A DNA stretch of 39,219 nt from positions 1 through 39,219 of the forward strand of contig JASEHT010000003.1 in NCBI GenBank assembly GCA_030018675.1. The letters run 5' to 3'. Under the pieces are notes generated by a model that had not been told where the DNA came from, made no database searches, and saw nothing but the letters and a program-made list of their open reading frames with translations. The DNA comes from Smithella sp. Lineage in GTDB: Bacteria; Desulfobacterota; Syntrophia; Syntrophales; Smithellaceae. This document shows, piece after piece, positions 19,773-28,601 of this stretch; the first letter of the stretch is position 1; every line of letters begins with the position of its first letter. The position numbers and the translations under genes are program-made.

Positions 19773-20765
19773 ATGAAAGAACAGACATCTATCGAAAACA
19801 CCAAAGGACAGATCATTTTATATAAAAACAAACTGGAAGTCCGTTTGGCGGGAAATACTGTCTGGTTGAGCCAAGAGCAGATTGCTTCATTGTTTGGTAC
19901 GCAGCGTCCCGCTATTACAAAACATTTGGCAAATATATTCAAAAATAAAGAGTTAATAGAAAATTCAGTATGTTCCATTTTGGAACATACTGCTGCTGAC
20001 AATAAGGTTTATAAAATAAAGGTTTATAATCTTGATGCTGTTATTTCTGTCGGCTATCGTGTCAATTCACTACGCGGCACGCAATTCCGTATTTGGGCGA
20101 CCAATGTTTTGCGAAAGCATCTGGTGGACGGCTACACCATTAACGAAAAACGCCTGAAAGCTCAACAAAACAAAATCAATGAATTGCAGAGCGCTGTGCG
20201 CCTATTGGGTAATGTCGCGCTTCTGGAAGGCGTTTCCGATGAAGCGAAGGGAATTGTTCAAATCATATCCGAATACTCACGGGCATTGAATATTCTGGAC
20301 GACTTCGACCACCAGCGCCTTGCATCACCTAAAGGGACGAAAAAATCAAAATACACACTGACATACGAGGTAGCCAGAAGCATCATTGATCAGATGAAAA
20401 AGAAATTCCGGGATTCCGCTCTCGTCGGCCAGGAAAAAGACAACAGCTTTCAAGGCTCCATCGGTGCGATTTACCAGACATTCGACGGCAAAGACGTCTA
20501 TCCCACCACAGAAGACAAAGCGGCGCATCTGCTTTACTTCGTAACAAAGAATCACAGCTTTGTTGACGGCAACAAACGCATTGCCGCAGCAATCTTTATT
20601 TGTTTTCTTCAAAGAACCGGCATTTTGCTTGACAAAGACGGCAACAAACGCATTGACGATAATGCACTTGTTGCCCTAACGCTGATGATTGCCGCAAGCA
20701 AACCATCAGAAAAAGATACTATGATAAAAGTGATTTTGAATCTGTTAATGGAGAATAGGAGATAA
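19773..20765 (+). CDS. RhuM-type virulence protein fused to Fic/Doc (death-on-curing-like) domain
   Basis: N-terminus VWLSQEQIASLFGTQRPAITKHLANIFKNKEL...YNLDAVISVGYRVNSLRGTQFRIWATNVLRKHL (RhuM); C-terminus NHSFVDGNKRIAAAIFICFL (HxFxDGNKR Fic/Doc motif). Confidence 0.87.
   Translation: MKEQTSIENTKGQIILYKNKLEVRLAGNTVWLSQEQIASLFGTQRPAITKHLANIFKNKELIENSVCSILEHTAADNKVYKIKVYNLDAVISVGYRVNSLRGTQFRIWATNVLRKHLVDGYTINEKRLKAQQNKINELQSAVRLLGNVALLEGVSDEAKGIVQIISEYSRALNILDDFDHQRLASPKGTKKSKYTLTYEVARSIIDQMKKKFRDSALVGQEKDNSFQGSIGAIYQTFDGKDVYPTTEDKAAHLLYFVTKNHSFVDGNKRIAAAIFICFLQRTGILLDKDGNKRIDDNALVALTLMIAASKPSEKDTMIKVILNLLMENRR
19966..19992. repeat. Perfect 12-bp inverted repeat with 3-nt spacer inside the RhuM-domain coding region
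   Basis: CAGTATGTTCCA-TTT-TGGAACATACTG read directly from sequence. Confidence 0.95.
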
Positions 20766-20830
20766 AGGATTAATAATTCATTAACGATGATGATAAAAAA
20801 CACAGGAAGAGGGAGAGGGAGGATTCACCC

Positions 20831-22696
20831 ATAAAAAAAATCTTAGGCATTTCTGCTTTTTACCATGATTCAGCCGCCGCTATGTTAATAGACGGCGAGG
20901 TTGTTGCCGCAGCCCAGGAAGAAAGATTTACGCGCATTAAACACACGCCGGATTTTCCGAGCCAGGCCATCAGATATTGTCTGGAGTATTCGGGATGCAG
21001 CATTGATGAGCTTGATGCGGTAGTCTTTTACGATAAGCCGTTGCTGAAATTCGAAAGATTGTTGGAAACTTATTATGCTTTCGCGCCAAAAGGATTGCGT
21101 CAGTTTATTATGGCAATACCGGTCTGGCTGAAAGAAAAAATGTTTCTGAAAAAATTATTGTATGACGGTTTGGCGGAAATTGAGCCATGCGATAAGAAAA
21201 AATTACTGCTTTTGTTTTCCGAGCATCATCTGTCCCATGCAGCAAGCGCGTTTTATCCGTCGCCTTACAAAGAAGCTGCGATATTAACTATTGACGGTGT
21301 CGGCGAATGGGCGACCGCGGCGATTTCTCACGGCAAAGATGAAAAAATAAAAATGATCAAGGAAATGCGATTCCCTCATTCCGTGGGTCTGCTTTACTCT
21401 GCATTTACCTATTATCTTGGCTTTCGGGTCAATTCCGGAGAATATAAGCTGATGGGTCTGGCTCCCTATGGAAATCCTCACGAGCAGCAAACCCTCGAGT
21501 TCATTCAATTAATCAAAAATAATATTGTATCCATCAAAGAGGATGGTTCCATCTGGTTAAATCAGGATTATTTCGATTACGCGACCGGTTTAAGAATGGT
21601 TAATGAGAAAAAATGGAAAAAGCTTTTTGGATTTCCGGCCGTCGAACCGGATGGAAAGATCGAACAGAAACATTGTAACCTTGCCTATGCGATTCAAAAC
21701 GTCACTGAAGATATCGTCATAAAAATGGCAAGAGAAGCAAAAAAAATAACCCAATCCGATTATCTCTGTCTTTCAGGCGGCGTTGCTTTGAACTGTGTGG
21801 CTAACGGCAGACTGCTCAGAGAAAAAATATTTAAGGATATCTTTATTCAACCGGCAGCAGGCGACGCCGGCGGCGCTTTAGGCGCTGCGCAGATCGCTCA
21901 TTTTATGTATTTTGAACAGGAACGTAAACTTTCTTCAAGCAGTGATTTAATGCAGGGTTCCTATCTCGGGCCGGAATTCTCCGATAAGGAAGCCGTCATG
22001 GCTTTTAAAAAGCATAAGGCGGTTTATAACCGGGCAGAGTCTTATGATGCTTTGTCTCGGGAGGTCGCGGAATTGATAGACAAAGGTCATGTGATCGGCT
22101 GGTTTCAGGGAAGGATGGAGTTCGGGCCGAGAGCGCTCGGCAACCGAAGTATATTAGCGGATCCCCGAAACAGAGAAATGCAGAAGAAGCTGAATCTGAA
22201 AATTAAATACCGGGAAGGTTTCCGACCTTTTGCGCCTTCGGTTCTTTTTGAGGACAAGAATGATTATTTTGATCTTCCGGTGGCCTCGCCGTACATGCTG
22301 CTGATTGCGGAAGTAAAAAAAGAAAGAAGGAAGCCGCTTCCTGATAATTATAATAACCTTGACCTCTGGGAAAAGCTCTATTATGAAAGAAGCGATGTTC
22401 AGTCGATTACGCATCTTGATTTTTCCGCGCGGGTGCAAACGGTTCACAAGGAAACGAATCTGAGATTTTGGAAGTTAATCAATGCGTTCAAGGAAAAAAC
22501 GGGATATGGAATATTGGTCAACACAAGTTTTAATGTTCGGGGAGAACCGGTCGTCTGCACCCCTGAAGATGCATATAAATGCTTTATGCGCACAGAAATG
22601 GACTACCTTGTCGTCAATGACTTCTTATTGAAGAAAACGGATCAGCCTGATTGGGAAAATCGGGAAAAATGGATTGTTAAATTTAAAAAGGATTAA
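20831..22696 (+). CDS. Carbamoyltransferase (NodU/CmcH family), proposed ATA start
   Basis: Reading frame upstream of ATG 20882 encodes KKILGISAFYHDSAA, the conserved N-terminus; GGAGG at 20819-20823 ends 7 nt before ATA 20831; no in-frame ATG/GTG/TTG between TAA at 20774 and 20882. C-domain FRPFAPSVLFED, TSFNVRGEPVVCTPEDA. Confidence 0.88.
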   Translation: MKKILGISAFYHDSAAAMLIDGEVVAAAQEERFTRIKHTPDFPSQAIRYCLEYSGCSIDELDAVVFYDKPLLKFERLLETYYAFAPKGLRQFIMAIPVWLKEKMFLKKLLYDGLAEIEPCDKKKLLLLFSEHHLSHAASAFYPSPYKEAAILTIDGVGEWATAAISHGKDEKIKMIKEMRFPHSVGLLYSAFTYYLGFRVNSGEYKLMGLAPYGNPHEQQTLEFIQLIKNNIVSIKEDGSIWLNQDYFDYATGLRMVNEKKWKKLFGFPAVEPDGKIEQKHCNLAYAIQNVTEDIVIKMAREAKKITQSDYLCLSGGVALNCVANGRLLREKIFKDIFIQPAAGDAGGALGAAQIAHFMYFEQERKLSSSSDLMQGSYLGPEFSDKEAVMAFKKHKAVYNRAESYDALSREVAELIDKGHVIGWFQGRMEFGPRALGNRSILADPRNREMQKKLNLKIKYREGFRPFAPSVLFEDKNDYFDLPVASPYMLLIAEVKKERRKPLPDNYNNLDLWEKLYYERSDVQSITHLDFSARVQTVHKETNLRFWKLINAFKEKTGYGILVNTSFNVRGEPVVCTPEDAYKCFMRTEMDYLVVNDFLLKKTDQPDWENREKWIVKFKKD

Positions 22697-22699
22697 TTT

Positions 22700-22849
22700 A
22701 TGGATATTTTTAAAGACCTGTGGAATTTTATGAAGGAGCGAAAAAAATTCTGGCTGGCTCCTATTATCATTGTGTTGCTGCTGTTGGGCGTATTACTGGT
22801 TTTCGGCGGAGGCACTGCCGTTGCGCCGTTTATTTACACCTTGTTTTAA
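22700..22849 (+). CDS. DUF5989-like small membrane protein
   Basis: 49 aa ORF absent from the supplied track: MDIFKDLWNFMKERKKFWLAPIIIVLLLLGVLLVFGGGTAVAPFIYTLF; matches the recalled pattern of small proteins next to carbamoyltransferases. Confidence 0.85.
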   Translation: MDIFKDLWNFMKERKKFWLAPIIIVLLLLGVLLVFGGGTAVAPFIYTLF

Positions 22850-22860
22850 GTTGACGCATT

Positions 22861-23220
22861 ATGAATAAAAATACCTCAAAATCAACCATTCTCGTCATCT
22901 CGATGGGATTTTTGGTGCTTTATCTTGTCTTCTCATGGAAATGGTCTGTGTTTGTATCCCTCGCTGTGGGGATGACCGGGATAATCTCAAATTCTTTAAG
23001 CGTGCTTATAGAAAAGGGATGGATGAAACTAAGTCATATTTTAAGTCACATCATTCCTCCTGTATTATTAGGAGCTGTTTTTTATCTTTTCTTGTTTCCC
23101 CTTTCTCTTGTTTCAAAAATATTTACCAAAGATCCTTTGATGCTTTCCCCTCAACATAAAACGTATTTCATTCAAATCGATAAAAGCGTGGACAAAAAAA
23201 GTTTTGAAAAAATCTGGTAA
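22861..23220 (+). CDS. SxtJ-like membrane protein
   Basis: Hydrophobic segments then GWMKLSHILSHIIPPVLLGAVFYLFLFPLSLVSKIFTKDPL; third gene of carbamoyltransferase-DUF5989-SxtJ order. Confidence 0.75.
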   Translation: MNKNTSKSTILVISMGFLVLYLVFSWKWSVFVSLAVGMTGIISNSLSVLIEKGWMKLSHILSHIIPPVLLGAVFYLFLFPLSLVSKIFTKDPLMLSPQHKTYFIQIDKSVDKKSFEKIW

Positions 23221-23382
23221 GAATGACCGTTTGCCTCCCATCCTGCCATAGCCAAGAAGCCGCTTTTCAATAAGAAGGGAAATCTGATTCCATCGAATAC
23301 CTTAAGGTTATAACGGAGAACTCCCCAAACATTTCGAAATTACAATGGGAATGGCGTCCCATCTTCACAATAGATTTCAGAT

Positions 23383-23700
23383 ATGAATAGTGATAAAATA
23401 AGAAAAAAAATAATTTTAATATCCAGCCTTGCAAGGGGTAATTATCAGACTATTTCCAAAATCCCGTTTTTCAAAAGAGCGGGACGTTTTTTACTGGAGG
23501 AATTTGTGATGAAAAACAAAGAACTCGGCAGGGACGAAATGATTCAAAAGTTGGTGGAATCCGATTTGGAAGGCATCACCATGGGAAAAAGCATCAAGTT
23601 TCTTAAACGTATTCTTTACGATGGTTGGAAAGGCTATAATGAAATGTCCGACATTGAGTTACAAGATGCGTATCAACACAGAGAATTTGAGAATAAATGA
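23383..23700 (+). CDS. Hypothetical protein (105 aa), no recognised domain
   Basis: Open reading frame in otherwise unassigned region downstream of SxtJ-like gene. Confidence 0.5.
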   Translation: MNSDKIRKKIILISSLARGNYQTISKIPFFKRAGRFLLEEFVMKNKELGRDEMIQKLVESDLEGITMGKSIKFLKRILYDGWKGYNEMSDIELQDAYQHREFENK

Positions 23701-23731
23701 TACATAACCAGCGGGAGTTCTCCTGATGAAA

Positions 23732-24226
23732 TCAATTTTCTCTGAGGATAAGATCAACCAAGCGATTTATACCGAGGATTCCGAGAATGAAGATTCCGCC
23801 AAACACAAGTTCAACGCCCATCCATATAAAAGGAGAGACGTTTGATGCAGGCAGCGCGATGGCAGAGACCAGAAAAAACATGAAAGCGAAAGCGTTAAAA
23901 ACATAGGGGAGGGTATCTTTCATCAGAACGATGGCGAAAACAAACAGTCCAATGAAGGTGAGTTTGGCCGCTTCATGTCCGATGACAGGCTGAAAGATTT
24001 CAATAAAAGCAGTGCTCAACATAACGCAAGATATTCCCGTGAGTCCGCCAATGAGGATGTTGGGAGCCTGCTTGATGTCTTCATGGGCGACGAAAAAGAA
24101 GATCATCACCATAAAAGCAGGCCAGGCCGGAAGAGAAAGCCGGGCAATAATCAACTCAAAAATAATGATGAACACAACCAGCAAAAGTCCGAATAATAAA
24201 CCTTTTTTTGTAAATATTTTATCCAT
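23732..24226 (-). CDS. Multi-TM membrane protein, possibly DUF1097-like
   Basis: Several hydrophobic helices; LPAWPAFMVMIFFFVAHE segment; family call is tentative. Confidence 0.6.
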   Translation of the reverse strand: MDKIFTKKGLLFGLLLVVFIIIFELIIARLSLPAWPAFMVMIFFFVAHEDIKQAPNILIGGLTGISCVMLSTAFIEIFQPVIGHEAAKLTFIGLFVFAIVLMKDTLPYVFNAFAFMFFLVSAIALPASNVSPFIWMGVELVFGGIFILGILGINRLVDLILREN

Positions 24227-24463
24227 GATAAAGTTCCATAAAAATTTAATATTGTCGTCAGGAGAATAGAAAATAGCTGATTATATGTCAAGAACTATGA
24301 AATGTTTTGTGTGCATAATAAAGACAATCAAACTCATGATACGGAAAAAGAATATCAGTGAATATTTTATAATTTATTGAAAAGGTGCTAGTATAGAAAC
24401 TAGGAAGAGGATTGGGTGAAGTCATAATTCAATGTGTGTTAAACAAGCAAAGGAGACATGTTG

Positions 24464-25243
24464 ATGAAAAAGTGCCCCTATTGCGAAGAATGGAACAATG
24501 ATGATGAAATTCAATGCCGCAAATGCCATGAATGGCTTGATGTGATACCAGTTGAAGAAAAGAAGGAAGCAGAAAATGATTTCCTGACAAAATTTAAAGA
24601 ACTAGGGAAGTCATACACCATCTTCATTCTACTGCTTTTTGTGATCATTATTATCTTCCTGTTTAATTTTCTGTCCAAAGACGATTTAGCAAAAAACGGC
24701 CACGACACTCAAGGAATAGGTGCGCCGCTCAAAGAAGAATCCGCTTCTAAATTGGGCGAAAGATATCCGGTTGATTCCGGACTAAGTCCGGCGCAGGCAT
24801 TAATGAAAAAGGCGAAAGAGTTGTGCTCATCAGATGGTGCCTGTTCAGGGGAGGCTATCCAATACCTGACAGAAGCCATCAGGCTGGAACCGGATAATCC
24901 CGCCGCCTTCATTTTAAGGGGCGAAGCCTACTATAAAACCGGGCAGACCACACTCGCTGTTGACGATCTGACGAACGCCATCCGCATGGAACCGGCAAAC
25001 ACTCCTGCTTACGCTTTGCGTGGTTTTGCCTATGGTGACATGGCCCAATATGATCTTGCTGTTCAGGATTTTGACAAGGCAATTCTCTTAAGTCCCGGCA
25101 CGGCATCTTATTACAAAGGGCGGGGGGACATTGATTTGTTCTCAAATAAAATAGCCGAAGCCTGCCAATCCTTTAAAAAAGCGTGTGAATATGGCGTCTG
25201 CGAAGCGTTACAGGAACAAAAAGATCAGGGGAATTGTCTATAG
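24464..25243 (+). CDS. Zinc-ribbon / single-TM / TPR-repeat protein
   Basis: CPYCEEWNNDDEIQCRKCHEWL (two CxxC), one TM helix, TPR-like repeats (NPAAFILRGEAYYKTGQTTLAVDDLTNAIRMEP...). ATG 24464 has better RBS spacing than 24458. Confidence 0.8.
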   Translation: MKKCPYCEEWNNDDEIQCRKCHEWLDVIPVEEKKEAENDFLTKFKELGKSYTIFILLLFVIIIIFLFNFLSKDDLAKNGHDTQGIGAPLKEESASKLGERYPVDSGLSPAQALMKKAKELCSSDGACSGEAIQYLTEAIRLEPDNPAAFILRGEAYYKTGQTTLAVDDLTNAIRMEPANTPAYALRGFAYGDMAQYDLAVQDFDKAILLSPGTASYYKGRGDIDLFSNKIAEACQSFKKACEYGVCEALQEQKDQGNCL

Positions 25244-25372
25244 ATAAATTTAAATAAGAATAGACTATTGAATGCGTTTCGTATAAAAATAATTAAACTA
25301 AAATATTATAATGAATTTCTTGTAAATATAGCGGTTGTTTGCTAATGAACCGGCAATTTTCCCGTGGAGGCT

Positions 25373-26854
25373 ATGACGATTAATCTGATTCAATTATTGG
25401 AAGAAACTGTTCAAAATTACGCCGAACGCACTGCACTGATCAGCGATCAACAAGACATTAATTACCGGCAGTTAAATCAGGCTGTAAACGCTGTAGCCGC
25501 TTTGTTGCAGGAGTCGGGGATTCGCAAGGGCGATAAAGTTGCGATTATGCTTCCGAATGTTCCGGAGTTTGTTTACAGCTATTTCGGAACGATTAAAATC
25601 GGAGGGGTTGCCGTTCCACTGAACACGTCTTCCACGGCCTACGAATTAACCTATCTGCTTAATAACTCCGATGCAAAAGTATTGCTCACGTTTTCTTCAT
25701 ATGTAAAAAAATATGAAGACGCCGGGGGAGCGCTTACATCGTGTCAAAAGGTTATCGCTCTCGATTCATTGAATCAAAACGGAAGCCTGATCAATCACGA
25801 CTCAATCGATCAGTCCTTGTTTCGCTCGGTGGATGTACATCCGGAAGATATCGCAGCAATCATTTACACGGCAGGACTGACCGGCAGGCCGCTGGGCGCA
25901 ATGCTCACCCATCGGAATTTGTGCTCTCAGGCTGATATGATCCAATCCATTGTCAACAGAACACCGGATGATGTCGCGCTTTGTTTGATTCCGCTTTTTC
26001 ACACGTTCGGCGCCACAGTCAATATGCTTCTGGTTATTAGGGCAGCAGCTTCAATGGTGATGATGGAGAAGCTTACGATGGACAGTCTATTGAATACCAT
26101 AGAAAAACAAAAGATTACGTACATCGCGGCCGTTCCCCGTTTATATATAGGGATGATATTTTATGAGAAGACGATGAAATACGATTTAAGCTCTGTAAAA
26201 GTATGTGTCTCCGGCGGCGCACCGATCCCCGCTGAATTCTTAACCGTCTTTGAAGAAAAGTTTGGAAAAAAAATATACGAAGGTTATGGATTGACGGAAG
26301 CTTCTCCCGTTTGCTCCTTCAACCGGCTGGATACCAATCCCAGACCGGGTTCTATCGGAACGGCCATTCCCGGTATCGAGATCAAAATCGTTGACGACGA
26401 AGGCATGGAAATACCCCGGAATGAAATAGGGGAAGTGATCGTCAGAGGCGAAAATGTGATGAAGGGCTATTATAAAGAAGAAGCGGCTACAGATGCTGTC
26501 ATTAAGAAGGAGTGGCTGTACACCGGCGATTTGGGGAGAATGGACGAGACAGGATATATTTATCTTACGGGACTCAAGAAGCGGATGATTATCACCAGTG
26601 GTTTTAACGTATATCCCCGGGAAGTGGAAACGGTTCTGAACATGCATCCGGCTGTTCACACTTCCCTGGTCAGAGGAAAGGAAGATTTGATGCGCGGTGA
26701 GATAGTGAAAGCTAATATAGTTTTAAAAGATGGATACTATCCCGATGAAAAAGAAATTGTCCGTTTCTGTAAAACGTATCTTTCAAATTACAAGGTTCCC
26801 CGCGAGGTTGAATTCGTAAAAGAAATTCCCCTGTCGGAGGATATCAAAATATAA
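25373..26854 (+). CDS. AMP-binding enzyme (acyl-CoA synthetase-like) with degenerate A3 motif and short C-terminus
   Basis: EGYGLTEASPVCSFNR, WLYTGDLGRMDETGYIYLTG; A3 region reads YTAGLTGRPLGAMLTH; ends EIPLSEDIKI*. ORF open from GTG 25364. Confidence 0.87.
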   Translation: MTINLIQLLEETVQNYAERTALISDQQDINYRQLNQAVNAVAALLQESGIRKGDKVAIMLPNVPEFVYSYFGTIKIGGVAVPLNTSSTAYELTYLLNNSDAKVLLTFSSYVKKYEDAGGALTSCQKVIALDSLNQNGSLINHDSIDQSLFRSVDVHPEDIAAIIYTAGLTGRPLGAMLTHRNLCSQADMIQSIVNRTPDDVALCLIPLFHTFGATVNMLLVIRAAASMVMMEKLTMDSLLNTIEKQKITYIAAVPRLYIGMIFYEKTMKYDLSSVKVCVSGGAPIPAEFLTVFEEKFGKKIYEGYGLTEASPVCSFNRLDTNPRPGSIGTAIPGIEIKIVDDEGMEIPRNEIGEVIVRGENVMKGYYKEEAATDAVIKKEWLYTGDLGRMDETGYIYLTGLKKRMIITSGFNVYPREVETVLNMHPAVHTSLVRGKEDLMRGEIVKANIVLKDGYYPDEKEIVRFCKTYLSNYKVPREVEFVKEIPLSEDIKI

Positions 26855-26956
26855 GAAATTCATTTTACTTCGGACACATCTCATTAAACGCAATAAGCGC
26901 TCGTTAAATTATTTGTAAAGTTTAACGCTTGCCTTTGATAAAAAGGAAATATTGTT

Positions 26957-27928
26957 ATGACCGGATTCAACCCGTCTCCTTTCTGGAAAAAACACGGTGT
27001 CGTCTTGGCCGCTATAGCCGTAATATTTGCTGTGTTGCTTATCACCAACATGAAAAATCTTTCTGAAGTATACAACAACGTCTCCGATCACCCCGGATAT
27101 TTCTCGGTAAAACAGGTAAGATCATCCGGCAAATCACTCTTGATGCCTGTGCCGAGGGAAGTATTAAACAAAGAAGGTGTGATAGAATTGACGAATAAAG
27201 AAAGGGTGAATTACGGGCTGACGTATCTGGAAGAAAACCATCTATTAAATATCATCGCGGCTTCGAGGGCGCAGGATATGCTTGAGAAACAGTATTTCGC
27301 CCACGTTTCGCCTATCGGCGAACAGGCTTCCGATATAGCGCGGACGGTCGGTTACGCCTATAAAATAATCGCGGAAAATATCGGCAGCGGTGATTTTTTA
27401 ACCAACCAGAAGATTGTGGACGGTTGGATGCAGAGTCCCGGACACAGAAATAATATTCTTTCCACGGAGGTGCGTGAAATAGGCGCGGCTGTGGCGAGGG
27501 GTAAAATGCACGGAAGGGATACTTTTGTAACCGTTCAGATATTCGGGTTGCCGTCGCCTCCTGTTAAACAAAAGGTGTGCGTTGCCCCGTCTGAAAAACA
27601 TTTGCATGATATTGAAGTTAAAAAGGCGGAAATAGAATCTCTGCAGAGCCAGATTGTCCGTCTGAAGAACGAGTTGGAAGCGGAGCAGGAATCTATAGAA
27701 CGTGATCGAAAATATATTTACAACGATGCCGAGAAAGCTCGGAATTTGAATGAAAGCATAAACGTCTTCAATGAAAAAAGCCGCTGGTACAACCGATTGG
27801 TTGGAGAAGCAAAAGCCAAAGCCGTGGTCGCGGAATCAATGGTTAACGAGTATAACCGAGTATTACAGACGTACAATGAGTGCAGCGCGGCATATGAGGG
27901 AGATTCCGAAATCAACGAAACGAAGTAA
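26957..27928 (+). CDS. CAP/SCP-domain protein with N-terminal TM and C-terminal coiled coil
   Basis: LTNKERVNYGLTYLEEN...ASRAQDMLEKQYFAHVSPIGEQ...AENIGSG...IVDGWMQSPGHRNNIL (CAP); C-terminal heptad-rich region. Confidence 0.87.
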   Translation: MTGFNPSPFWKKHGVVLAAIAVIFAVLLITNMKNLSEVYNNVSDHPGYFSVKQVRSSGKSLLMPVPREVLNKEGVIELTNKERVNYGLTYLEENHLLNIIAASRAQDMLEKQYFAHVSPIGEQASDIARTVGYAYKIIAENIGSGDFLTNQKIVDGWMQSPGHRNNILSTEVREIGAAVARGKMHGRDTFVTVQIFGLPSPPVKQKVCVAPSEKHLHDIEVKKAEIESLQSQIVRLKNELEAEQESIERDRKYIYNDAEKARNLNESINVFNEKSRWYNRLVGEAKAKAVVAESMVNEYNRVLQTYNECSAAYEGDSEINETK

Positions 27929-28023
27929 ATTAATTGCGACACAGGGAACATATCGATAGAAGCAACTTGTTGACATAGAAAACTTTACAGTTGGTTTTTA
28001 ATTCACATTTAGGGGGCATCGCA

Positions 28024-28581
28024 ATGGGAATGATTTCACGTGCGGAAGATTTCATGATCAGAAAGTCCGATTCGACATTCCTCATTGCGCTGTTTTTGTT
28101 CATTTATTTCACTTCACAAATCATCATCGGATCAATTCTGCATGAGATAGGCACGCTGAATGTTCTTGCTCTGCAAACAACCTTTTCCCGTGATATGTTC
28201 CTGTCCATAGCAGCAAGCTGGATGGCCTCCGGGGAAATCGAGATGTATTATAAACACTTCTATTTCGATTATTTACATCCTCTCTGGTACAGCATTCTGT
28301 TAAGTCTTTTGATCGCCAGGGGCTTCACACTTAATCATGTGAATCCTAAATTCAATTTCATGGTTTTAACCCCTTTCATGGCGGGATTATGCGACCTGGT
28401 GGAAAATTCCATGCATGTGTATATGTTAGCTGACCTTGACAGGGCAACACATTCCCTTGTGTGGTTTTCCGGACTGGCGGCTAATACAAAATGGTTTCTG
28501 GCCTTCCTCGGGTTAGGAACATCGGTTTTTCTGATTGGTCTTTGGCTTGTTAAAAGATACATTCTAAAGCGGAACGCATAG
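28024..28581 (+). CDS. Hypothetical multi-TM membrane protein
   Basis: About four hydrophobic segments; ATG 28024 preceded by AGGGGG; track start 27991 is TTG. Confidence 0.65.
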   Translation: MGMISRAEDFMIRKSDSTFLIALFLFIYFTSQIIIGSILHEIGTLNVLALQTTFSRDMFLSIAASWMASGEIEMYYKHFYFDYLHPLWYSILLSLLIARGFTLNHVNPKFNFMVLTPFMAGLCDLVENSMHVYMLADLDRATHSLVWFSGLAANTKWFLAFLGLGTSVFLIGLWLVKRYILKRNA

Positions 28582-28601
28582 GCATATAGGAGAAGAATCA
28601 T

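Noticed and set aside
23317-23722. 11-bp inverted match (GGAGAACTCCC near 23318 / GGGAGTTCTCC near 23713) flanking the 105-aa ORF
   Set aside because: Short, no target duplication and no transposase; could be chance over a window this size.
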